DNA from: Sediminibacterium sp. | Lineage (GTDB): Bacteria; Bacteroidota; Bacteroidia; Chitinophagales; Chitinophagaceae | Direction of reading: 5' to 3' | NCBI GenBank assembly: GCA_021300455.1 | Contig: JAJTDP010000008.1 | Location: 1 to 64,000, forward strand | DNA length: 64,000 bases | Shown: positions 39,320 to 47,800 of the stretch, piece by piece | Layout of the letters: each line of letters starts with the position of its first letter | How positions within the stretch are numbered: position 1 is the stretch's first letter | The notes under the pieces: model-generated | The model's input: only the letters and a program-made list of their open reading frames with translations | Databases searched by the model: none | Told to the model about the DNA's origin: nothing | Program-made: the position numbers and the translations under genes

Positions 39320-40201
39320 ATGGCCATAGTTAAAGTAGGATTAGTGCAAATGACATGTGAGGCATCAAAATCTGCCAACACTTCAAAAGCAATTGAAAAA
39401 GTAAGAAAGGCAGCGAAAAAAGGGGCGAACATAATTTGCTTACAGGAATTATTTACTTCACTTTATTTCTGTGATGTTGAGGCCTATGAAAACTTTAAAT
39501 TAGCAGAACCTATTCCTGGTGAAACCAGTAATACACTATCTGCTTTAGCGAAAGAATTAGGGGTTGTTATCATTGCTTCTTTATTTGAAAAAAGAGCTGA
39601 AGGTTTATACCATAATACCACTGCGGTTTTAGATGCCGATGGAACTTATTTAGGTAAGTACCGTAAAATGCATATCCCCGATGACCCTGCTTATTACGAA
39701 AAATTTTATTTCACGCCAGGTGATTTAGGCTATAAAGTTTTCAAAACTAAATTTGCCACTATTGGTATTTTAATATGTTGGGATCAATGGTATCCAGAAG
39801 CTGCAAGAATTACGACTTTAATGGGTGCTGAAATGTTATTTTATCCAACCGCTATTGGTTGGGCGACATCACAAGACGAAGCTACGAATAAAGAACAGTA
39901 CAATGCTTGGCAAACTATACAACGTAGTCATGCAGTTGCCAATGGAGTGCCTGTGATTAGTGTCAATAGAGTAGGGCTAGAACAAGAAGGTCTGATGAAA
40001 TTCTGGGGAGGTAGTTTTGTAAGTAATCCCTTTGGAACTTTGTTATACGAAGCTTCACATGATAAAGAAGAAGTAGCTGTCATTGATATTGATACAGAAA
40101 AGTCGGATAGCTATAGAACGCACTGGCCATTCCTTCGTGATCGTAGAATTGATTCTTATGCACCTATTACTAAAAGATATTTAGACGAAGAGGCTGACTA
40201 A
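39320..40201 (+). CDS. aguB: carbon-nitrogen hydrolase, likely N-carbamoylputrescine amidohydrolase
   Basis: CLQELFTSLYFCD, YRKMHIPDDPAYYEKFYFTPGDLG, ILICWDQWYPEAAR; followed by agmatine deiminase. Confidence 0.92.
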   Translation: MAIVKVGLVQMTCEASKSANTSKAIEKVRKAAKKGANIICLQELFTSLYFCDVEAYENFKLAEPIPGETSNTLSALAKELGVVIIASLFEKRAEGLYHNTTAVLDADGTYLGKYRKMHIPDDPAYYEKFYFTPGDLGYKVFKTKFATIGILICWDQWYPEAARITTLMGAEMLFYPTAIGWATSQDEATNKEQYNAWQTIQRSHAVANGVPVISVNRVGLEQEGLMKFWGGSFVSNPFGTLLYEASHDKEEVAVIDIDTEKSDSYRTHWPFLRDRRIDSYAPITKRYLDEEAD

Positions 40202-40251
40202 TTAATAGATCAGCTAAATAATTAAAATTTTAAGTAGACATACCGATACAA

Positions 40252-41184
40252 ATGACCAACGCTACACCCAAATCTTTAGGTTATTATTTTCCAGCAGAAT
40301 TTGCGCCGCATGACGCCATTTGGTTAAGTTGGCCCCATAAAGAAGAAAGTTGGCCTGGTAAAATTGCCAGTATTTATCCTTCCTATACTGAGTTTATAAA
40401 AATTGTTTCTCTAACAGAAAGAGTTTGTATTAATGTAGTAGATGAAAAAATGCGCAATTCTGCACAAAAGATGTTGCAATTAGCAGGCGTTAATTTAGAG
40501 CGTGTTCAGTTTTATATGCACCCCACCAATGATGCTTGGTGCCGCGATCATGGCCCTGCTTTTTTATTAAGAGATAATGCAGTAGATCCTAAAGTAATTA
40601 TAGATTGGAATATTAATGCATGGGGTGGAAAATATCCGCCTTATGATTTAGACGATGTAATTCCTACACGTATTGCAACTGCTTTAGGTTTACCAGTATT
40701 TCATCCAGGTATAATTATGGAAGGAGGCTCGGTCGATTTTAATGGAGCCGGAACAGTAATGACATCAAAATCTTGTTTGTTAAACCCAAATAGAAACCCG
40801 CATTTACATCAAGATCAAATTGAAAAATATTTGAGTGACTATTATGGCATTGACCAAGTATTATGGGTAAGTGATGGTATTGTGGGAGATGATACTGATG
40901 GACATATAGACGATACCGTTCGTTTTGTAAATGAAGACACTGTGATTACAGTTATTGAGGATAATGTGCTTTCAGCGAATCATGAAATATTACAACAGAA
41001 TTTAAAAGAATTAAAGCAGATGCGACTACTTAGTGGTAAGCAATTAAATATTGTAGAACTACCTATGCCTGCCGAAGTAATTTATGAAGGACAAAGCCTT
41101 CCTGCATCTTATGCTAATTTTTATATCAGCAATGGACATATTATAGTACCTACATTTCAAGAGCCAAGTATAGTATCTAAATAA
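40252..41184 (+). CDS. aguA: agmatine deiminase
   Basis: FAPHDAIWLSWPHKEESWPGK, WCRDHGPAFLL, MEGGSVDFNGAGT, DDTDGHIDDTVRF; the final Cys loop (GNIHCITQQ-type) is shortened or absent in the given ORF, which ends VPTFQEPSIVSK*. Confidence 0.88.
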   Translation: MTNATPKSLGYYFPAEFAPHDAIWLSWPHKEESWPGKIASIYPSYTEFIKIVSLTERVCINVVDEKMRNSAQKMLQLAGVNLERVQFYMHPTNDAWCRDHGPAFLLRDNAVDPKVIIDWNINAWGGKYPPYDLDDVIPTRIATALGLPVFHPGIIMEGGSVDFNGAGTVMTSKSCLLNPNRNPHLHQDQIEKYLSDYYGIDQVLWVSDGIVGDDTDGHIDDTVRFVNEDTVITVIEDNVLSANHEILQQNLKELKQMRLLSGKQLNIVELPMPAEVIYEGQSLPASYANFYISNGHIIVPTFQEPSIVSK

Positions 41185-41190
41185 AGTATA

Positions 41191-42039
41191 ATGCACATGC
41201 TATTTTTAAAAAGAACTTTCTTCCCTATTGGACTTATTGGTTTTATAGTTATGACAACCATTACGGCATGTAATTATTTTCCGTATGCTAAAACCAATCG
41301 AGTCTATAAAAAACATACCAAGGAATTAGTTAAATTCTTAAAAGAGAATCCTAGTATTCAAACCATTAGTCAATTGCCAAAGGCAGAAGCCTGGGTAGGC
41401 ACCACTAATTTTGATTTACGCAAACCTAATTTTGTAGTCATTCATCACACAGCACAAAATTCTTGCGAACAAACTCTAAAAACCTTTACGCTTGAAAGAA
41501 CCAAGGTGAGCGCCCACTATGTTATTTGCAAGGACGGCACCATACACCATATGTTGAATGATTATATGAGGGCTTGGCATGGAGGAATTTCAAAATGGGG
41601 CAACAACAGTGACTTAAATTCAAGCTCTATAGGTATTGAACTAGACAATAATGGTTTTGAGCCTTTTGATAGTGCACAAATTAATAGTTTGCTATTGTTA
41701 TTAGCTCAATTGAAGGAGAATTATAAAATACCAGATGCCAATTTTATTGGCCATGCCGATATCGCACCCATAAGAAAAGTAGATCCTAATATTCAGTTCC
41801 CTTGGATTTTGTTAGCCCAAAACGGATATGGTCTTTGGTTTGAGCCAAACGAACAGTATACCTTACCTGAATCAATCTCTATTCCTTTTGCCTTGGCCAT
41901 GGTGGGCTATGATATCAAGGATACCACAGCAGCCTTGCTCGCTTTTAAGCGACATTTCAGAGCCGATAGTACGGCTGTGGTTACTGAAAATGACCGCTCA
42001 GTATTATATCAATTAATTCAAAATAAATTATCGCACTAA
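41191..42039 (+). CDS. N-acetylmuramoyl-L-alanine amidase (AmpD-type) lipoprotein
   Basis: TACN lipobox-like, FVVIHHTAQNS, SAHYVICKDGTIHHML, IGHADIAP. Confidence 0.9.
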   Translation: MHMLFLKRTFFPIGLIGFIVMTTITACNYFPYAKTNRVYKKHTKELVKFLKENPSIQTISQLPKAEAWVGTTNFDLRKPNFVVIHHTAQNSCEQTLKTFTLERTKVSAHYVICKDGTIHHMLNDYMRAWHGGISKWGNNSDLNSSSIGIELDNNGFEPFDSAQINSLLLLLAQLKENYKIPDANFIGHADIAPIRKVDPNIQFPWILLAQNGYGLWFEPNEQYTLPESISIPFALAMVGYDIKDTTAALLAFKRHFRADSTAVVTENDRSVLYQLIQNKLSH

Positions 42040-42076
42040 CAATTGTTAGCGTAATTTTGTATCAAATATATAAGGT

Positions 42077-43231
42077 ATGAATTTCAATTTAACAGAGGAG
42101 CAGCTAATGATTCAAAGAGCTGCTCGTGAATTTGCACAACAACAATGTTTGCCAGGTGTCATTGAAAGAGATGAACATCAAAAATTTCCCAAAGAACAAA
42201 TGGAGCAATTAGCCGACCTAGGTTTTTTAGGTATGATGTCTTCCACTGAATATGGTGGAGCTGGAATGGACACCATTAGCTATGTGATTGCCATGGAAGA
42301 AATTAGTAAAGTAGACGCCAGTGTTTCTGTGGCTATGAGTGTAAATAATAGTTTAGTGTGTTGGGGCTTGGAACATTATGCCAATGAGGAACAAAAGAAA
42401 AAATATTTAACACCCTTAGCACAAGGTAAAAAAGACGGTGCTTTATATATTGGTGCTTTTTTATTAAGTGAGCCAGAAGCGGGCAGCGACGCTACGCATC
42501 AACATACATCTGCCATTGATAAAGGCGATCATTATTTATTAAATGGTGTAAAAAATTGGATTACCAATGGTTCTACTGCATCTGTATATTTGGTGATGGC
42601 GCAAACAGATGCTTCTAAAGGCCCAAAGGGTATCAATGCTTTTATAATCGAAAAAAATACACCAGGTGTTTTAGTAGGAGCGAAAGAAAATAAATTAGGA
42701 ATTAGAGGTAGTGATACACATGCCATTTCATTTATGGATTTAAAAGTGCCCAAAGAAAATAGAATAGGGGCCGATGGTTTTGGTTTCTCCTTTGCTATGA
42801 AAACTTTAAATGGTGGTAGAATTGGTATTGCTGCACAAGCATTAGGTATTGCTAGTGGCGCTTATGAATTAGCCTTGGCCTATAGTAAACAAAGACAGTC
42901 TTTTGGAAAACCCATTCATGAGCATCAGGCCATACAATTTAAATTAGCTGAAATGGCTACTAGAATTCAATCGGCTAGGTTACTTTGTTATCATGCAGCT
43001 TGGGAAAAAGACAATGGCTTAGATTATACAACTTCAGCTGCCATGGCTAAACTACATGCATCTGATACTGCTATGTGGGCTGCCACAGAAGCTGTTCAAG
43101 TGCATGGAGGATATGGTTTTGTAAAAGAATACCATGTTGAAAGGTTAATGCGTGATGCAAAAATTACGCAAATTTATGAGGGTACGAGTGAGATTCAAAA
43201 AATGGTTATTGGCAGAAATATTACAAAATAA
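42077..43231 (+). CDS. acyl-CoA dehydrogenase
   Basis: LSEPEAGSDATHQHTSA, QSFGKPIHEHQAIQFKLAEMA, YEGTSEIQKMVIGR. Confidence 0.95.
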   Translation: MNFNLTEEQLMIQRAAREFAQQQCLPGVIERDEHQKFPKEQMEQLADLGFLGMMSSTEYGGAGMDTISYVIAMEEISKVDASVSVAMSVNNSLVCWGLEHYANEEQKKKYLTPLAQGKKDGALYIGAFLLSEPEAGSDATHQHTSAIDKGDHYLLNGVKNWITNGSTASVYLVMAQTDASKGPKGINAFIIEKNTPGVLVGAKENKLGIRGSDTHAISFMDLKVPKENRIGADGFGFSFAMKTLNGGRIGIAAQALGIASGAYELALAYSKQRQSFGKPIHEHQAIQFKLAEMATRIQSARLLCYHAAWEKDNGLDYTTSAAMAKLHASDTAMWAATEAVQVHGGYGFVKEYHVERLMRDAKITQIYEGTSEIQKMVIGRNITK

Positions 43232-43234
43232 TTT

Positions 43235-43900
43235 ATGCCTGTAAATACCGAAGCCTATCATTCTATTAAAGAACAATTGCAAGGAAAAAATGTGCAGTTG
43301 GTGGCTGTTAGTAAAACCAAGCCTAATGAAGATATTGAAGCCCTATACGCCTTAGGTCAAAGAAATTTTGGTGAAAATTATGTACAAGAATTAGTAGATA
43401 AAGCTGCGAGTTTACCTTCCGATATACATTGGCATTTTATAGGACATTTACAATCCAATAAAGTAAAATACATAGCACCCTTTGTGTATTTAATTCATGG
43501 AGTCGATTCTGAAAAACTATTAGCAGAAATTAATAAGCAGGCCATTAAGCAAAATAAAATGATTGCTTGTTTACTACAAGTGCATATTGCTACAGAGGAA
43601 ACTAAGTTTGGATTTGATGCAGTAAGTTTAACTGAATTTATTGCAAGTGGAAGACTTTCTAATTATACTAATGTAGTGATAAAAGGCCTAATGGGTATGG
43701 CAAGTTTTTCAGAAGACAAAGCCCTGGTTGAAAAAGAGTTTAGCACTTTAAAAAACATCTATGACCAAACGGCTACCCAGTTAAACAAAGTTCATTTTGA
43801 TACCTTAAGTATGGGTATGAGCGGCGATTTCCCATTAGCCATTGAAAAGGGTAGTAACCTTGTAAGAATTGGAAGTTTGCTTTTTGGAGCAAGAAATTAA
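43235..43900 (+). CDS. YggS family pyridoxal phosphate-dependent protein
   Basis: LVAVSKTKPNEDI, FGENYVQEL, WHFIGHLQSNKVKYI, LSMGMSGDFPLAIEKGSNLVRIG. Confidence 0.95.
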   Translation: MPVNTEAYHSIKEQLQGKNVQLVAVSKTKPNEDIEALYALGQRNFGENYVQELVDKAASLPSDIHWHFIGHLQSNKVKYIAPFVYLIHGVDSEKLLAEINKQAIKQNKMIACLLQVHIATEETKFGFDAVSLTEFIASGRLSNYTNVVIKGLMGMASFSEDKALVEKEFSTLKNIYDQTATQLNKVHFDTLSMGMSGDFPLAIEKGSNLVRIGSLLFGARN

Positions 43901-43920
43901 TATTTACTTAGTGTATAGTA

Positions 43921-43956
43921 AAAAAAAGCTGCTCCTTCTAAAGGAGCAGCTTTTTT
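43921..43956. terminator. bidirectional intrinsic terminator
   Basis: aaaaaagctgctccttctaaaggagcagctttttt between convergent genes. Confidence 0.88.
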
Positions 43957-44028
43957 AGTATAGAGATTTTATTAAAAGAAAATTAGTATAATTATAATAT
44001 TAAATTATTCAATTACAATTATTGAATC

Positions 44029-45315
44029 CTACTTTGTTTTGCCATAATCAAATACTAATTGACAGAAAGCTTTCACCCCCAATATAAATCCAGACTCATC
44101 TAAATAAAAATCGGGCGTATGGTGCGGGCCTGCTTTTCTAGGATCGGTTCCTTTAGGCATGCCACCTAAATTAAAAAAGAAGCTTGGTGCCTTGGCTGCA
44201 AAAAAAGAAAAATCTTCTGCACCTGTTATCCAGGTAGATTCAGAAACATTTTCATCACCTGCTGCCTTTATTAATGAAGGCAAAGTTTTTTTCACTAAAG
44301 CGGGGTCATTATAAGTCACTAAAGTTTTTGTATCAATAACTACATCTGCAGTTGCACCACTACTTTCTGCAATGGTTTTTACGGTATGTTTAATTCTTTC
44401 ATGCACTTCTACTTGCATTTTGCTATCAAGGGTTCTAATAGTACCTGTCATCTCGGCTGTTTCAGGAATGATATTAGAACGTACGCCACTATTAATGGTA
44501 CCTACTGTAATTACAAGTGGTGCCTTGGTTAAATCCATTTGACGACTTACAATATGTTGTAAGCCTTCAAGAGCACTTGCCGCAATAGGGTCTACGCCAG
44601 CCCAAGGTTGTGAACCATGACTACCTTTACCATTTACTTTAATGGTAAACCAATCAGAGGAAGCCATAAAGGCGCCTGATTTATATTTAATGGTGCCTAC
44701 AGGTGTTTGAGAAGAGATATGAATGCCAAATACTGCTTCTACTTTTGGATCGTCTAATGCCCCTTCTTTAATCATAAGTTGTGCTCCACCTTCTTCATTT
44801 TCTGGAGCGCCTTCTTCAGCGGGTTGAAATAAAAACATAATGGTACCTGGCAGTTCTTTTTGCATGGTACTTAAGATTTTGGCAGTAGCCATTAACATAG
44901 CCGTATGTGAATCATGTCCGCAAGCATGCATTACACTTACTTTTTGGCCATTGAATTCGGTAGTTACTTTGGAAGCAAAAGGAATAGCCACTCTTTCATA
45001 CACTGGTAAGGCGTCAATATCTGCTCTTAAGGCAATCACTGCACCTGGTTTACCCCCTTTTAAAACCGCCACTACACCTGTTTTAGCAACAGGGTATCTT
45101 ACTTCAAGGTTTGGCAAGGTTTTTAAAAAATCGGCGATGTATTTTCCTGTGTTTACTTCTCTATTAGAAAGTTCAGGGAATTCATGGAAATGTCTTCTCC
45201 AAGCAATAAGTTCTGGCTCTACTTCTTTTAATAAAGAAGCATAGTTTTTAGGTAAGTCTTGTGCTACACTAGAGATAGTGACAAGTACCAATAAAGAAAG
45301 GAAAATTTTACGCAT
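44029..45315 (-). CDS. M20 family amidohydrolase/peptidase, secreted
   Basis: Signal peptide; RRHFHEFPELSNREVNT, HACGHDSHTAMLMATAKIL, WITGAEDFSFFA. Confidence 0.94.
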   Translation of the reverse strand: MRKIFLSLLVLVTISSVAQDLPKNYASLLKEVEPELIAWRRHFHEFPELSNREVNTGKYIADFLKTLPNLEVRYPVAKTGVVAVLKGGKPGAVIALRADIDALPVYERVAIPFASKVTTEFNGQKVSVMHACGHDSHTAMLMATAKILSTMQKELPGTIMFLFQPAEEGAPENEEGGAQLMIKEGALDDPKVEAVFGIHISSQTPVGTIKYKSGAFMASSDWFTIKVNGKGSHGSQPWAGVDPIAASALEGLQHIVSRQMDLTKAPLVITVGTINSGVRSNIIPETAEMTGTIRTLDSKMQVEVHERIKHTVKTIAESSGATADVVIDTKTLVTYNDPALVKKTLPSLIKAAGDENVSESTWITGAEDFSFFAAKAPSFFFNLGGMPKGTDPRKAGPHHTPDFYLDESGFILGVKAFCQLVFDYGKTK

Positions 45316-45437
45316 TTTATTTTGTTTTATCTTTTATTTCTAATTTTGAATTATTAATTCTCTTTAATTATTCTTTTAATTATTCTTTTAATATTTTATT
45401 CTACTATATAATTTTAGTTTAACGCTACCTTAAATTT

Positions 45438-47006
45438 CTAAGCTTGGTATTCTCCATAAATACCTCTTAATACATCAGCTATTTCTCCCAAAGTACAATA
45501 GTTTTCAATAGCATCAATTACAGAAGGCATAATATTTTCAGTACCCGATGCTGCTGCTTTAACCGCTGCTAAACAAGCTACCACTTTTATATTATCTCTA
45601 CTGCTTTTTAAAGCTTTTAGTTTTTCTATTTGTTGAATTCTAATACTTTCATCAATTTGAAATACAGGTATATTAGTAGTAGAAGTAGATTCAAATTGAT
45701 TCACACCTACAATTATTTTTTCTTTGGATTCAATCGCTTTTTGATAAGCGTAAGCGCTTTCTGCAATTTTGTTTTGCATAAATCCATTTTCAATAGAACT
45801 TACAGCACCACCCATTTCATCAATTTGGTTGATGAGTGCCAACGCTTTTTCTTCAAGTTCATTGGTCAGACTTTCAACAAAATAAGAACCTGCTAAAGGA
45901 TCAGCTGTATCAGTAATGCCTGACTCATTGGCCACAATTTGTTGTGTTCTTAAAGCAATACTAGCTGCTTCTTGAGTAGGTAATCCCAAGGCCTCGTCAA
46001 AACCGTTGGTGTGTAAGCTTTGTGTACCACCTAGAACTGCTGCAATGGTTTGAATAGTAACCCTGCTAATATTATTTAAAGGCTGTTGTGCCGTTAAAGT
46101 AGCTCCACCTGTTTGGGTATGAAAACGAAGCATTAAAGCTTTTTCATCGGTGGCGCCTAAATCTTTCATTATAATAGCCCACATTTTTCTAGCCGCTCTA
46201 AACTTAGCCACTTCTTCAAATAAATTATTATGGGCGTTAAAAAAGAAAGAAAGTCTTTTGCCAAATACATTAATGTCTAAACCTTTTTCAATAGCAGCTT
46301 TTACATAGGCCTTGCCATTGCTTAAAGTAAAGGCTACTTCTTGAACCGCTGTACTGCCCGCTTCTCTAATATGATAACCTGAAATACTAATGCTATTCCA
46401 CTTTGGTAAATGCTGACCACAGTATTCAAAAATATCAGTGATAATACGCATAGAATGTTTAGGAGGGTAGATATAGGTTCCTCTAGCAGCGTATTCTTTT
46501 AAAATATCGTTCTGTATAGTGCCTGCTAATTGTTTTAAATCAATACCTCTTTTTTTAGCCAAGGCAATGTATAGAGCTAGTAAAATAAAACCAGTAGAAT
46601 TAATGGTCATAGAAGTGCTAATCTTATCTAAAGGAATATCCTTAAATAAAATTTCCATATCCTCAATAGAGCAAATAGATACACCTACTTTTCCTACTTC
46701 GCCTTCTGCTAAAGAATGGTCGGCGTCATAGCCAATTTGTGTAGGTAAGTCAAAGGCCACACTTAAACCCATTACCCCTTGCGATAATAAAAAATGATAT
46801 CGTTTATTACTTTCTTCTGCGGTAGAGAATCCTGCATATTGACGCATTGTCCATAGCTTTCCTCTATACATATCGGATTGAACGCCTCTTGTATAAGGGA
46901 ACTCGCCTGGTAATAATGTTTCATTTAAATTAGTGGGTAAATCGTTACAGGTATATACCTTCTTTATTTCAATGCCACTATCTGTCTTTTTTTCAGCTTC
47001 TTGCAT
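45438..47006 (-). CDS. acyl-CoA (methylmalonyl-CoA) mutase large-subunit family protein, catalytic domain only
   Basis: [58 protein letters not shown]; 522 aa with no C-terminal B12-binding DxHxxG domain. Confidence 0.9.
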   Translation of the reverse strand: MQEAEKKTDSGIEIKKVYTCNDLPTNLNETLLPGEFPYTRGVQSDMYRGKLWTMRQYAGFSTAEESNKRYHFLLSQGVMGLSVAFDLPTQIGYDADHSLAEGEVGKVGVSICSIEDMEILFKDIPLDKISTSMTINSTGFILLALYIALAKKRGIDLKQLAGTIQNDILKEYAARGTYIYPPKHSMRIITDIFEYCGQHLPKWNSISISGYHIREAGSTAVQEVAFTLSNGKAYVKAAIEKGLDINVFGKRLSFFFNAHNNLFEEVAKFRAARKMWAIIMKDLGATDEKALMLRFHTQTGGATLTAQQPLNNISRVTIQTIAAVLGGTQSLHTNGFDEALGLPTQEAASIALRTQQIVANESGITDTADPLAGSYFVESLTNELEEKALALINQIDEMGGAVSSIENGFMQNKIAESAYAYQKAIESKEKIIVGVNQFESTSTTNIPVFQIDESIRIQQIEKLKALKSSRDNIKVVACLAAVKAAASGTENIMPSVIDAIENYCTLGEIADVLRGIYGEYQA

Positions 47007-47040
47007 GGTTAAATTTACGAAAAATTCAAAATACAGGGGC

Positions 47041-47069
47041 TTGTAAATGCCCCTAATATTGTACTTTTG
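47041..47069 (+). promoter_or_regulatory. candidate promoter (TTG-N18-TACTTTTG) for the HesB/IscA gene
   Basis: TTGtaaatgcccctaatattgTACTTTTG about 19 nt upstream of ATG. Confidence 0.5.
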
Positions 47070-47087
47070 TACTATAAATATTCAAAT

Positions 47088-47444
47088 ATGTCTTCAGATA
47101 CCAATATAGCCTTTCAAACCCCTGTAACCTTCACAGAAGGAGCCATTACTGAGATTAACCGACTAATGGCCGAGCCAGACTTTGATCAGCAACAAAGACT
47201 AAGAGTAGGCGTAAAAGGAGGAGGATGCAGCGGTATGACCTATGTATTAGGTTTTGATGTACCTAAAGAAGAGGATGAAATTTTCTCTATTGAGGGTATC
47301 CCTTGTTGCATGGAAAAATCGCATCAGATTTATGTATATGGAATGGAGATAGATTGGCAAGGTGGTCTGAATAGCCGTGGATTTACTTTTAAAAATCCGA
47401 ATGCGTCTAGTACCTGTGGATGCGGTACTTCATTTGCGGTTTAA
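47088..47444 (+). CDS. HesB/IscA family iron-sulfur cluster assembly protein
   Basis: LRVGVKGGGCSGMTYVLGFD, NPNASSTCGCGTSFAV; start likely MSSDTN at 47088. Confidence 0.95.
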   Translation: MSSDTNIAFQTPVTFTEGAITEINRLMAEPDFDQQQRLRVGVKGGGCSGMTYVLGFDVPKEEDEIFSIEGIPCCMEKSHQIYVYGMEIDWQGGLNSRGFTFKNPNASSTCGCGTSFAV

Positions 47445-47472
47445 AATTATTTGAAAAAATACATCATTCTCG

Positions 47473-47719
47473 CTCTCTGATCGCTTTGCTCACAAAGTTC
47501 GCTCGAATGAGTATTGTTTTCAATCTAATTTTAAACAAATTTCAGTTAGCAGTAAAGAATTTTCATAAGTGGTATTATGAATAGACTAACCACGATCTTA
47601 TGAGAATAGCGTTAAGAAAAATCATAAATACATCGTTAAAAAATTGTGCATGTCTGAGCGAAGCGAGTTCACAATTTTAGATGAATTTATGATTTTTTAG
47701 CGTCATTCGAATCTGAGAG
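47473..47719. other. nested inverted-repeat element, candidate structured RNA or MITE-like palindromic element
   Basis: CTCTCTGAT/ATCTGAGAG and TCGAATGA/TCATTCGA close an interior with a 10-bp+4-bp hairpin (47560-47606) and a long hairpin (13+4+9 bp, 47617-47697); no supported ORF. Confidence 0.6.
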
Positions 47720-47747
47720 TGATAGGCTATTTATAATACTTATGAAA

Positions 47748-47782
47748 ATAAAAAAGGCCCTGATTACTCAAGGCCTTTTTTA
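47748..47782. terminator. intrinsic terminator, potentially bidirectional
   Basis: aaaaaggccctgattactcaaggccttttt. Confidence 0.8.
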
Positions 47783-47800
47783 TATCAATTCAATGTAGAA

